Assembly: GCA_016802295.1 (NCBI GenBank)
Contig: JAESIW010000118.1
Location: 1,528,571 to 1,592,570, forward strand
Direction of reading: 5' to 3'
Length of the DNA stretch: 64,000 nt
DNA from: Brachionus rotundiformis
Lineage: Eukaryota; Rotifera; Eurotatoria; Ploima; Brachionidae
Positions 1-10,079 of this stretch are shown one piece after another; position 1 is the first letter of the stretch; every line of letters starts with the position of its first letter. Below the pieces are notes generated by a model. The model worked only from the letters and a program-made list of their open reading frames with translations, was not told where the DNA came from and searched no databases. A program made the translations under genes and the position numbers.

Positions 1-311
1 TTTTGTTTCCTTAACTTGGTCGTAACTGAAAGATAAAAAAAATTTATAAAATTATCTTATATACTTCTAATTTAATAATTTGGATAAAAAATTAATTAAA
101 GATTAATACTAATGATAGAAAGTGTATTTTTTCAAAAATATAATTCAATTAATTTAATAATAAAATTAATAATTTAAAAATGCATTTTAAAATTTTTATT
201 TCCCCAACTTGATCTTTAAGTAAAATTGAAAAATTAAAAAAAAAAATTTATAAAATTTTAATTAAAGTAGAAAAAAAAGGTTTTCTTAATAAAAACAATA
301 ATTTGAACGCT
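1..311. other. AT-rich flank, no gene seen
   Basis: Very AT-rich sequence at the left edge. It probably contains the 3' untranslated region of the minus-strand gene ending at 312. No other feature is recognised. Confidence 0.5.
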
Positions 312-1796
312 TTAATGATGATTTCCGCGAGTAAGAGGCCGCTGATTTTGTCTTGGGTGTCCTTGGTCATATGTAGAAAAGTTTCTATTGTTGAATGTTT
401 GTGTGCGAATGTGCGAAAAGTCCTGGTTTTCGCTGCCATTGCCAAATTCGCCATATCCCATGTACTCACTGAAAGAATGCGAGTTGTCCTCATAGCTTTG
501 ATTGTAGCCTCTCCTCTGATTATTGCCAGACTGAGCTGCATAATGTGTAAAGTTATCTTGGCGATTTTGAGCCGCTCTTCGCTCATTGTACCTTGGTCTA
601 TTATTCTGGTTCGATAAGCTTACCTGTCTGGTTGAATTGTTAAAATTGGTTGTTATAAGAATGTCTAATTTTTCGTTTTTTTCAAATGGTTTGTCAAATT
701 TTCTCTCCGAATTGTTACCATGTGTTCTATTGGGTCCCCTATGATTCTGGTTATGGCCTCTTTGCTGATTATTATCGTGCTCCATTTCATCCAGCACTGT
801 TGGTATACGCGTTCGAAAGTCCAGTCTGCTCTTGAGCTCATTGACCGGTGTTGGCCTTACATCATCTCGTCTTGTTTCTCTTGGTCTGCTTTGGTTCGGT
901 TTTTGTTCCAGCTTGGCCTCGGCTTTTTCTGGCTCGTTTTGTTTCATATACTCATCAAAAGACACACCTTTATTGTTATCTTGATTGTTTGGTCGATTTT
1001 TTGGCAAATTTTTATTTGGTCTTTTTCGATTGTTGGCTCTTTTTTCACGTTTTTCTTTGCCTTCGAACTTATCATGATTCCATTTTTCATTTTTTGCTTG
1101 ACCATTGTCTGCGCTTTCTTCGCGTGTGTCATGCTGAAAGTATTTACCTTTTTTAGTTGGCTCTAGCGCCTGATTTTTCTCATTTTCGCCCTCATTTAAG
1201 TTCAATTTTTTCACATTTTCCTCAAGATTTGTGTTCTCAGTGGAACTTTCCTCAGGTATCTTTAGTTTTTGGTCTTCGACATTGTCCTCCTCATCTTTCA
1301 CATCGATATAATCACTATCTCTATCTTCATTTGACTGTTCCTGTTCTGCCTTGGTGTCTTGAGCTACTTCAGCCGAGTTTTTGTCTTCAGTCCGAGCTTC
1401 CGCATCTTGAACAGGTTGTACAGGTTGAACAGGTTCGCTTTTTGCTTGCTCACCGTTGGCAACAGAACCACTATCTCTATCTTCCTTTGACTGTTCTGGT
1501 TTGGTCTCCTTAACTATTTCAGCGGATTCTTTATCCTCAGTACGAGCTTCCGCATCTTGAACAGGTTCGCTTTTTGCTTGCTCACCGTTGGCAACAGAAC
1601 CACTATCTCTATCTTCCTTTGACTGTTCCTGTTCTGCCTTGGTGTCTTGAGCTACTTCAGCCGAGTTTTTGTCCTCAGTCCGAGCTTCCGCATCTTGAAC
1701 AGGTTGTACAGATTGAACAGGTTCGCTTTTTGCTTGCTCACCATTGGCAACAGGCTCGTTTGGTCTCTGATTTTCACTCTGAGTTGCGTTCTCCAT
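312..1796 (-). CDS. CASC3/Barentsz-related low-complexity protein with a half SELOR (BTZ) module
   Basis: Intronless reading frame of 494 codons, rich in Asn, Gln, Glu, Lys and Arg. Residues about 16-165 hold three tandem repeats of roughly 45-50 residues built on ANGEQAKSEPVQ, DAEARTEDK and KEDRDSGS. Around residues 214-245 lie GKYFQHDTR and, shortly after, WNHDKF. These match the first half of the BTZ/SELOR module of CASC3 (FEHD..R then WxHDxF), by which that family clamps eIF4A3 on spliced mRNA. The second half of the module (PKSxxEL..YGYDIR) is absent. Residues about 319-380 (ELKSRLDFRTRIPT, then KNEKLDILIT) are shared with the divergent neighbour at 2368. The motif SFxEYM occurs twice. 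Inferred role: RNA-binding or EJC-associated disordered protein; function not established. The start is the first Met of the open frame. Confidence 0.75.
   Translation of the reverse strand: MENATQSENQRPNEPVANGEQAKSEPVQSVQPVQDAEARTEDKNSAEVAQDTKAEQEQSKEDRDSGSVANGEQAKSEPVQDAEARTEDKESAEIVKETKPEQSKEDRDSGSVANGEQAKSEPVQPVQPVQDAEARTEDKNSAEVAQDTKAEQEQSNEDRDSDYIDVKDEEDNVEDQKLKIPEESSTENTNLEENVKKLNLNEGENEKNQALEPTKKGKYFQHDTREESADNGQAKNEKWNHDKFEGKEKREKRANNRKRPNKNLPKNRPNNQDNNKGVSFDEYMKQNEPEKAEAKLEQKPNQSRPRETRRDDVRPTPVNELKSRLDFRTRIPTVLDEMEHDNNQQRGHNQNHRGPNRTHGNNSERKFDKPFEKNEKLDILITTNFNNSTRQVSLSNQNNRPRYNERRAAQNRQDNFTHYAAQSGNNQRRGYNQSYEDNSHSFSEYMGYGEFGNGSENQDFSHIRTQTFNNRNFSTYDQGHPRQNQRPLTRGNHH
1310..1760 (-). 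repeat. Three in-frame coding tandem repeats
   Basis: Three direct repeats of about 130-150 bp inside the gene at 312-1796. Each encodes an ANGEQAKSEPVQ...EDKxSAE...EDRDS unit. The middle unit is shorter, lacking the extra VQPVQ copies and part of the DTKAEQEQ segment. The near-identity of units 1 and 3 suggests recent slippage or unequal exchange. Confidence 0.8.
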
Positions 1797-2367
1797 TTTA
1801 ATAACTAGTTAAATCTATGAGTTAAAATGCTTCTGTTAATTAGACCTTAGATAAATAAACAAGATCTTAGATATTCTAGATTTCTAGTCTAGCATCATTA
1901 GTGGAGATACCCGCTCTTGATTCCTAGTTAAAAATATAGAAATAACTTCTAATTGCAAAATTTTAAATAATTTATGTTCGAGAATTAATAATTAAATTTT
2001 TTTTTAAGATAATTTTTTGTACAGTTTTTTATTTTTCTAAAATTATTTCATTTTAAGATAAAAAAAAAGATAATAAAATTAAAAAAAATTTCTTATCTTC
2101 CTAAAATTAATATATTCTTTTAATCATTTGATAAAAAATAATATTTTTATTCTTAATATTCAACTTTAATATCTGACTTGTTTGAATAAAAATTTAAAAT
2201 TAACCAAACTTTTTGACTTAACTTCAAGATGGCAAGACAAAGTGCCAGCCATGCGATAATTTGTCTAAATAAGACTGTGCTAATTTTAATAGTCATTTGT
2301 ATTTTATAAAAGTGAGAAGAGATTTTTAAATTCCTATAATCAAAAATACAGCAGCGAGCTAATTAAA
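1797..2367. promoter_or_regulatory. Shared intergenic region between divergent paralogues
   Basis: 571 bp between the divergent starts at 1796 (minus) and 2368 (plus). It is AT-rich with no convincing TATA element. By position it must hold both promoters and could act bidirectionally; this is inferred from layout only. Confidence 0.4.
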
Positions 2368-3264
2368 ATGGAGAAAAAAGAGGAAGCTTTGGATACAATT
2401 GAAGTTAACAAAAGAGATCTGGAACACAACGATGACAGTTTTTCAAGTATTCCAAGTGGAGACATTGACACCCAAGACCCGAAACCTGTAGCTGATCAGA
2501 TAGAAAATTTGATTGAAAAAACCAAGTTGGTCACCTTGGGAAAAGATGAAGATTGCAGGGAAAAGAGCAAAGGTTCAAATGAAAAAGCCAAATACGAGAA
2601 CAGACGTGGTAAAAATTCCACTTTTCACAAGAGGTTTTCCATCAATCAACCAAAAAATAGCTTTTTCAATGCCAAACCAAAGGAGGCTAAAAAGGAAGAA
2701 ACAAAAGCTACGCCGGCAAGCGAACTCAAAAGCAGACTGGATTTCAGAACTCGCATACCAACTATAGTTGATGATGTATATTTGGATAGAGGCAATAATC
2801 ACCAGCAAAGACATAAAGGAAACAATAAACCGTATGGTCACAATTCGGACAAAAAATTTGACAAGTCTTATGAAAGAAATGAAAAGTTGGACATAGTTGT
2901 GACCAAAGATTTTAAGACTTCATCGCGTCAAGTTATTCTAAACAATGATAAGCCTGGCAAAGCGAATACAAAAGACCTATGGCCAAGACAGACAATCAAT
3001 GTAAATAAATCTAAAGATGGTAGCAAAGTAAACAAAAATTCACCACAAATTTTAACTCCTCCACTAACTCCTTCATCGTCCAAATTCGATCCTCCACCAG
3101 GTCTTCCATTGCCAAATAATGTCAACCAAAATTATGCTGATAAAGAATATGCTGCTGCAATTGCTGCTTTCTTGTTGTCAAATCCAATTTTTAGTTCTAA
3201 TGAGACCGAGCTTGCCAACTTATCCAGCTCGGCTTCTCAAGTCACCGATGGTAAAATAAATTAA
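2368..3264 (+). CDS. CASC3-cluster protein, middle and C-terminal modules only
   Basis: Intronless frame of 298 codons, highly charged and probably disordered. Residues about 114-190 (ELKSRLDFRTRIPT, KFDKSYERNEKLDIVVT, SSRQVILNN) are clearly homologous to the middle of the divergent neighbour at 312-1796. Residues about 241-275 (PPPGLPLP, then EYAAAIAAFLLSNPIFSSN) match the C-terminus of the adjacent CASC3 gene at 3871-4914. No GxxFxHD/WxHD SELOR motif is visible. The protein therefore bridges the two neighbours, sharing one module with each. Likely a diverged tandem duplicate of a CASC3-type gene; biochemical role unknown. Stop TAA at 3262-3264. Confidence 0.7.
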   Translation: MEKKEEALDTIEVNKRDLEHNDDSFSSIPSGDIDTQDPKPVADQIENLIEKTKLVTLGKDEDCREKSKGSNEKAKYENRRGKNSTFHKRFSINQPKNSFFNAKPKEAKKEETKATPASELKSRLDFRTRIPTIVDDVYLDRGNNHQQRHKGNNKPYGHNSDKKFDKSYERNEKLDIVVTKDFKTSSRQVILNNDKPGKANTKDLWPRQTINVNKSKDGSKVNKNSPQILTPPLTPSSSKFDPPPGLPLPNNVNQNYADKEYAAAIAAFLLSNPIFSSNETELANLSSSASQVTDGKIN

Positions 3265-3870
3265 ATTTCATTTGATTGCTTTTGTTAATAGTTTTAGAAT
3301 AGAAATCTTCCATTTCCATTACTTGGTCTTATTTATTCTGCCTTTTTCTTTTTCTTTTTTCCATTTAAAAATATTTTATGATTTTATCTTACAAAAACAA
3401 AAAACTTTAATTAATTTAATGTATTCCATGACAAAAATTTACTACGTTTATAATAAAGTTGTTTTTTTTCAAAATTTTATTTTTAATCTTTAAATTTAAC
3501 AGAATTTTAATTGGAATTTTTTTTTATATTAATGAAGTTTATATTAAACAAGATAAAATAAATTGTAAAGATTTGATATTAATTTATAAAATTTACAAAA
3601 TTTAAATCTAGACTTGGAAAAAGGCTTTAACTTTCACTTGAGTTAATGACTTAAAAACAAAAAATTTCACAAAAAAATCACTCTATACAGATAATTTTAT
3701 TTTTTTAAAGTATCTTTTTAAATTAAATTCAACTTTTATTCATCAAGAAAAAGAAAAAATTCTAAAAAACTTTATTTCATTTCACTAAAACAAATAAATA
3801 AATAAAATTTATTTTCAATAATAGTTAGCAATTTTCATTAAAAATTTAAATAGGTAAAAAAGTGGTATGG
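3265..3870. other. Convergent intergenic region
   Basis: AT-rich sequence between convergent genes, containing both 3' ends. Runs of A and T dominate; no other feature is seen. Confidence 0.5.
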
Positions 3871-4914
3871 CTATTGGTGTGATTTGTTTGGATTGACAAT
3901 AGGTATAGCTTTGGACTGTCGGTTTGTCTGGTACGGTTGAGCATTGGCCAGAGGCGAGAGAGAAGGCGACGGAGCCGTGTTGTGACCATTTGAATAAAAA
4001 ACAGGATTGGATATTAGGGATGCAGCCATGGCGGCGGCATATTCCTGAGCAGCAACGTAATCACTCTGCTGAATGTAATAGAACTGATTGTTGCTTTGAC
4101 TTTGTGGCAAAGGTAGGCCAGGTGGCGGGGCTATTTGAGCGGTGGTGTAATTTTGATGAAAATTGGGCTGCCAATTCTGGTAAGCTGCTTGATAAGATTG
4201 TTGTTGTACTTGGTTGCGCTGGTTTATCTGCTGAGGGTTAAAACTCGACTGGTTTCTTATCGATGAATAGCGTTTGGGCAATTCTGAGTGTTGGTTACTG
4301 GGCTGTTGGCTTGTGGGCTCTTTGATGCTCATTTTTTTAAATGAATTTTCCAGTTTTTGCTCTTTGGCAACTGGTTTGGTAGTAATTTTTTTTTTAGCAC
4401 CAAAATTTTTATTCATATTTGTTTTGCGGCGTCTCAAATTTGCCAATTTGTGACCAATTTGATCGTCATCGGAATCTGATGGCAAGTCAGTCCTTCTATT
4501 TGTGGATTCTTGCTCAGACTCGGATTCTTCTTTGGGCTTTTCGTGGTTATCTTTTTTCAAAGGCTTGATTGAGTCTGGGTCCTTTTCCTCTCTGATGTCG
4601 TAGCCATACCGCTTGACGAGCTCGTTTTTGGACTTGGGCTGTTGCTGTCTTTCGTCAAAGCGATCATGGGTCCATTTTTGGTTTATGGTACCATTGTCGC
4701 GAAACTTTTGGTTAAATTTTGTCCTCCTATTTTTTTTCTTATCACCTGTGCTGTTCTCGTCTTGCCTGGTGTCGTGTTCGAAATAGTATCCTTTGCGTGG
4801 TATATTGGAAGGGTCAATGCTGGGCTTTTTTTTGCCATTTTGGTCATTTGCTTCTTCATTTTCTTCTGTATTTGGCTCTTTTTCTGTCTCTATTTTGCAC
4901 TCATCAATGCTCAT
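3871..4914 (-). CDS. CASC3: CASC3 / MLN51 / Barentsz homologue, exon junction complex core subunit
   Basis: Intronless frame of 347 codons. Residues about 38-122 form a complete SELOR/BTZ domain: IPRKGYYFEHDTR, then WTHDRF, then PKSKNELVKRYGYDIR followed by DPDSIKP, in the same order as human CASC3. In the known complex this domain wraps around eIF4A3 and helps lock the exon junction complex on spliced mRNA, affecting mRNA localisation and nonsense-mediated decay. An acidic N-terminus, a Ser/Asp-rich linker and a PKRYSSIR segment follow. The C-terminus is Gln/Asn-rich with PPPGLPLP (about 262) and EYAAAMAASLISNPVF (about 288-305), shared with the gene at 2368. It is about half the length of vertebrate CASC3. 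It is the only one of the three clustered genes with a full SELOR domain, so it is the likely functional orthologue. Confidence 0.9.
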   Translation of the reverse strand: MSIDECKIETEKEPNTEENEEANDQNGKKKPSIDPSNIPRKGYYFEHDTRQDENSTGDKKKNRRTKFNQKFRDNGTINQKWTHDRFDERQQQPKSKNELVKRYGYDIREEKDPDSIKPLKKDNHEKPKEESESEQESTNRRTDLPSDSDDDQIGHKLANLRRRKTNMNKNFGAKKKITTKPVAKEQKLENSFKKMSIKEPTSQQPSNQHSELPKRYSSIRNQSSFNPQQINQRNQVQQQSYQAAYQNWQPNFHQNYTTAQIAPPPGLPLPQSQSNNQFYYIQQSDYVAAQEYAAAMAASLISNPVFYSNGHNTAPSPSLSPLANAQPYQTNRQSKAIPIVNPNKSHQ

Positions 4915-5780
4915 GGTGCCAAATTAATCAACTTTTGAATAAATTAAATTTTTAAAAACACGAAACCAAAATATTTGGCATCCAAAAAAATATTTTACTA
5001 ATTTGGAAAAGATGTCGGCTCAGAAATATGTTGCCAAGTTTTTTGTCTTTTGTAAATATTGGCCAAATTGGAACATTCGACTAATTACTAATTGTTTATT
5101 AGGATTTAATTGAAGTGCTGAGCACTTACGCTTGACCTAGTTTATGACCCATTGATTAGTTTTGCTTCTGGACTGCAAACTTGGCATGAAATTATCTTTT
5201 GATCAAGTGAATTCTAGTTGTTATTTTTTAATTTAGATTAATTATTTTGAACAGATAGTAAATATATTATGAAGCAATTTATTAATAAATTCGAATAAAC
5301 TATCAAGATAAATTGTTAATAATTTATCGATCAATCAAGTATATCAAAATAGTATTTAATTCTTTTTAAAAAAATATATAAATCTACTAATTTTGATACA
5401 AATTCACAACTATATAAAATACTTTCCAGTTTTGGAAAGGTTGTACTCGAGTAAAATCTTGGTTATGTTTAAATTAGTAATTAAGCCAAAAACTTACATT
5501 AATATTATCTGAAATGAGAAATTTTTATTAAAAATAAAAAAATAGATAGTAAAGAGACGCCAGGTAGAGATGAAGAGGTGTATAAAAAACAAACAAAATA
5601 ATAAAGTTCAAAACTGGCAAGAATTTATTTTAACATTATTAAAAAACAAAAATTAATTTGTAAATTGATTATTATTTATTATTTTTTTAAAAGAAAATTT
5701 ATCTTTGAATTATTTTAAAGATATAATAAAAATTTTGAAATTTAAGTTAAAAATCTAAACAGAAATTATTATTTTAATGT
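4915..5780. other. Intergenic, no gene seen
   Basis: AT-rich region upstream of the CASC3 gene and before the first dispersed repeat. It should contain the CASC3 promoter, but no core element stands out. Confidence 0.4.
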
Positions 5781-6345
5781 CACCCTCCTCTTTGTTTCAA
5801 CCGGGCTTGGGACCGGCTTTGGCAGAGTTATGACGGCGTCTTTCCCTAAGAAGCCAGTGGGACGTTCATCATAAACAGCGCCACTCATCCGAGCACTCAA
5901 AATTGGCTGCGAACTCGGCAACTATTTAGACTAGCTTGGAACCACAAACCAAGCGACTTTTACCAAAAAGTCTTAACTTAAGGCTTCCAAAGTTACGTAC
6001 TATCTGCAGAGGGTCAGCTGTACAGCAGATTCTCGCTCCTTTCGGATTCTATACTGGGAGATGGTCGAAGCCAGCGGCGCCCTCATACGACAAGACTTGG
6101 ACAAAGACCCGTAGGCCTATGTACCCGCCATACAGCTCTTCTGCAGACTACGTGAAAGACCACCACCCTCCTCTTTTTTCATCAGGGCTTGGGACCTGCG
6201 GATCGGCAGAGTTATGGTGACTGCTTTTTAAATCCATTTTTTAAAATAAAATTTATTTTTCAAAATTTTTAATTTAAAAATGAACTGATTTATTCAAAAA
6301 TATCATCCTATTTATACCCTTTGGTCCACATGAACTAATTTAAAT
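5781..6345 (+). repeat. GC-rich dispersed repeat, copy 1
   Basis: First of three same-orientation copies (others at 33070 and 49170). The core is about 450 bp of roughly balanced base composition in an AT-rich background. A shorter AT-rich tail ends near CCTTTGGTCCACATGAACTA. The core begins and ends with an imperfect direct repeat of about 60 bp (CACCCTCCTC...GGGCTTGGGACC...GGCAGAGTTATG at 5781 and again at 6164). This copy lacks about 28 bp just before the second unit compared with copies 2 and 3. No reading frame is conserved between copies, so it is probably a non-coding, non-autonomous element; class unknown. Confidence 0.8.
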
Positions 6346-7014
6346 AATTTAACTTGAACAATTCTTCCAAAATTATTAAAATTTTACTTAAATTAAATTT
6401 AATTATAAACCTGTTTGTTTTAATGAATTTTTAACAATCTTAGAGATAATGATCAATGAAGTTAAAAAAGAAAGATTTCTATTTTTCAGTTATAATCAAC
6501 AGAAGAATCTATTCAGTTTGGGAATAAAAAGTTTTAAAAATAAAAAAGGAAAATTGAATATTATAGGTCTTCACGACTCGTTTAACAAATTTAAACAATT
6601 TAAATACTTTATTTATTTTGATGATTAAAAATTTTTTTTAAATATTAAAAATAAAATTCTTTTATTTAAAATCAAAACAAGTTTGAGTAATTCTAATTTG
6701 CTGATTTCGTTCATCTAAAATCTTAAAATATCTTAAGTAGATAATTCAAAATTATTTAATAAAATTAAGAAATAAAAAATATAGATAAATAAAGCTTTAT
6801 GTTGTTGCTTGTATTGAATTTTAAATTATAATTCTGTTCACTAATTAAAAAAATTGAAACTTATGAAAGACAAAATTGAGCTATGAGTAAAAATTGGTTG
6901 CCAATGGCAACAAGCTATTTGAGAAAAATATTCAAATTGATTATTAACTTGTCTAATGAGTCAAAAATTATTCCAAAATTTAAAAAAATAATTAATTTAT
7001 TTAATTAAATACAA
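6346..7014. other. Intergenic, no gene seen
   Basis: AT-rich sequence between repeat copy 1 and CCDC157. It must hold the CCDC157 promoter; no clear element is visible. Confidence 0.4.
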
Positions 7015-10000
7015 ATGGCATTTTTGCTTGGTGATGCATCTTGCATTGACAGTCTGAGGTCCGACTTGAGCGACATTCAGCAAACAATTGACGAAATACT
7101 TGTCCGTTCTGGTCCAATCAAGTAAATGATTAAATATTTTTCCCCTCAAAAATCATTTTTTGTGGAAAGATGCTACTCTTGGAAAAGCCCGGACAAGCTA
7201 GCTTCTGAATTGAGCATAAATGAGCTTTTAGACAGATACTGTCATGGAGATGACGAAGTTGACAACCAAATATCCCATTATTCTCTCCTTGAGCTGATAA
7301 TAGACAGATTGCTGCTGATAATCTATCTGTCCACCAATTTTACCGAACAAACTTTGTCTAATGAACCAGCTGCACCTGCTTCTAAAATAACCAGACTCAG
7401 TGCCGGTCTTTCTATTAAAAAATACTGGAATAAATACACCAGTTTGTGTAGCTCTTACCGGCAGCTTTGCAATCAAGTAATTTTAATAATTGACCAAAAG
7501 ATAGTTAATTAAATTTATCTAACATTAGATTAAGTCAAATGGAGTGAAAAAAAACTCGCAGGAAATTCGGAAATCAAAAGACTCGGTCAAGTCAGTGCAA
7601 ATTGAAAAGCCTAAGCAGTCCAGTTCAGCTCGATCAATAGCCGAAGAAGTTAGCAATAAAAGTGTGCAAACAAATGAAACAGCATTTGTGCCATGCGACT
7701 CCTGTGCCAAAGTGCAGACAAATTTAAAGCAAAACGCTGACCAAATAATTAACATCTGCCATTACCAGAATATTAACTCTCAAGTGGGAAAATACCGGGC
7801 CAGCTTGATGGCAAATCAGCTGGTTGGCGGATGGCTAAGTGGTCCCGATTTGGAAAAGTGGCTTGTCGAACAGGACAAAGATTTATCCAAAATATCCAAA
7901 CAAATTGAATATTTATCCAAAAATAATGATCTGTTAAAATCAAAGTTAAATGAAAATGAAGAAGCTGTCAAAAAAATCACTCAATCTGAAAAAGATACCA
8001 AAAAAGAATTGAAAGAAGAAAAAGATACAAGGGAAATAATTGTCAAACAATATGAGAAAAAAATGACAGATACCAAGGCCGAAATGCAGAAGAAAATCAC
8101 CAATCTAGAAAATGAGATTAAAAATTTAAAAAATGTTATAACCAATTTAGAAGATAAAAATCAAAATTTAAAAAATTTATATGACAACAACGAAAAAATA
8201 GTGATCGAATTAAGTAAATTTAATTTTAAGCATTTTTGAATTTTATTATAAAGATTATTTTTAACTTAAGTAATAGTTAAGTAACAACTAATTAAATTTT
8301 AATAAAATTCTTTTAGTTTTATGCTTTAAGTGACCATTTTGGGGACTATATGTGGTCACATAAAACCATATTTTATTTTATATAAGAAAAAATGTTTTTC
8401 TGGTAAAAATAAAAATAATTGGTTCATATAATAATAAAATTTTGATATTATATGAAAAATGAGGGTTAAAATTAACTTATTTAGTTCTCAAAAGCTAGCT
8501 AATCAATTGATTTGAAGCCTTAGCAAAAAAAAAATATTTTATTAAAATTTAATAAAATTTATCTAAAAAAAAGCACAGTTTTTAAATAGATAAAGCACCT
8601 TTTTTAATCGGGATGAAACTTATTTTTATGGTTTTAATTAAATATTTTTTTAGCTGACACGAACAAAATATTGACAAATGAAGTAAATACCAGCACCGAA
8701 AATCGGCTTAAAATGGTCAAATTGGAAGAAGAAAAGCTAGCTTTAAATAAAGAAATTGATTTATTAAAAAGAGATCTGGATGAAAAAACATCCGAATGGA
8801 GCAAAGAGTCATCCAAATGGCAAGAAATAGCCCACTCGGAACAAGTACTTGGGCCATTGAAGTTTTAAATTTTCAATTAATTAATCTCGTTTAGAGTCTT
8901 CGACTTAAATTGGAGTCTATGACCGAATCACTGGATAAAACTTCGGCAGAAAGAGACAGCTTAAAGAAAAAAAGTGATTACATAGAGGAGGAAAAACATC
9001 AGCTGATAGACTCATTAAAGACCAAAGAAAATACAATACAAAATTTAAAATATGAGAGTGAAATACTTCAAAGTTCATTAGAAAATTTAAAACAAGAGAT
9101 AACAAAGCTTAAAGACAATGAGACTTTATTGATTAGGTATCCGGATTTGTACGGGCCTATGGAGCAGCTTAATGACAATGAGCTAAATGTGGTAGATGAC
9201 ATGCAGAACCAGATTAGGGCAAACAAACACAGAATTGGACTTTTGGAAAAATTAAATGAAAAACTTTTAAATTCCATTAATAAATTAAATCAGACAAGAG
9301 TAGATAATGACTGTGATAACTTGGCTGCGTCTTTAGAAGATAAAAATTATTTCATGAAGCCAACTGAAAGCTCCTCTCGGTCTCAATCTGTATTAGAAAG
9401 TCCCATGGAAGAAAAATATTCCTATACCAGACCAGTACCATTTTATAAATTAGAAAACGAGCTTGAAGTAGACATAAAAGATGAAACCAATACCAATAAT
9501 GATACCATATTGAACAGTTCAAAAAAATACTGGAACCAAGATGAGTCAGTAAAAGCCAAAGTTGAGACTGAGTCAGATGAAGATTTGGATGACTTCCTAA
9601 AAGATAAACGTCAATCGGATCAAAACTATCTGGAAAAGCTTAATCAAATTACAAGAGGCACTGAGCTTAAAGTTGAAAACACAGAGTTGAGTTTAGTTGG
9701 TAAAAATAGCCGTCGTGGCTCAAAAGATTCCAATCCGTATTTGTTCAGTCCAAGCACTAGTTCAATGACGAGTCACAGTCGTCTCTCACAGCACTCGAAT
9801 CGGTCAAAAATAAAGACTCCGCAAATACCTCCAGCGGACAAAAATATGGAAGTGGTTGTCGGAAAAGGTAGACGAATTAACTCGGCTAGTTCGCTTAAAT
9901 CCAATGGTTCATCAAATAAAAATTTGAATAAAAAATTGGACAGTGCTAGAAGCAAGCCGCCTACAAGTGCCAGAAAGAATGGTCAAAGTGATAAAGCAAT

Positions 10001-10079
10001 TTTTAAATGTAATATTTGTAATAAATCTTATGAAGATGGCAAAAATTTGGATATTCATAAACTCTATTGCACAAATTAA
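7015..10079 (+). CDS. CCDC157: CCDC157 homologue, coiled-coil protein (five exons)
   Basis: Exons read as 7015-7121, 7170-7476, 7529-8213, 8654-8844 and 8895-10079. All have GT-AG borders and consistent phase, giving 824 residues. Introns are 48, 52, 440 and 50 bp. The N-terminus (MAFLLGDASCIDSLRSDL, then GPIKCYSWKSPDKLA and LLELIIDRLLL) matches the conserved start of human CCDC157. Further matches are ETAFVPCDSCAKVQ near residue 190, the W..EQ.KDL..LSK segment leading into the coiled coil, and ETLLIRYPDLYGP near 540. Long heptad-rich coiled coil follows, then a Ser/Lys-rich tail. The last 25 residues hold a C-x2-C-x12-H-x4-C zinc-finger-like motif. Known family members are linked to Golgi/acrosome biology and spermatogenesis. 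Start chosen at 7015 because the family motif begins exactly there. Confidence 0.9.

Noticed and set aside
303..1166. Hydrophobic plus-strand frames opposite the CASC3-related gene
   Set aside because: Antisense of Asn/Lys/Gln-rich codons gives spurious Phe/Leu/Val-rich frames; no start context or family match.
3272..3493. Phe/Leu-rich 73-codon frame
   Set aside because: Chance frame in T-rich DNA of the 3' flank; no codon bias or homology.
5800..6075. tRNA-derived SINE promoter in the GC-rich repeat
   Set aside because: A-box-like TGGCAGAGTTATG is present, but the only B-box-like stretch is imperfect and about 240 bp away, too far for a standard pol III promoter.
5936..6220. Open frame beginning MEPQTKRL inside the dispersed repeat (also at 33223 and 49318)
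   Set aside because: Copies differ by frame-breaking indels, so the frame is not maintained; it reflects the low stop density of GC-rich DNA.
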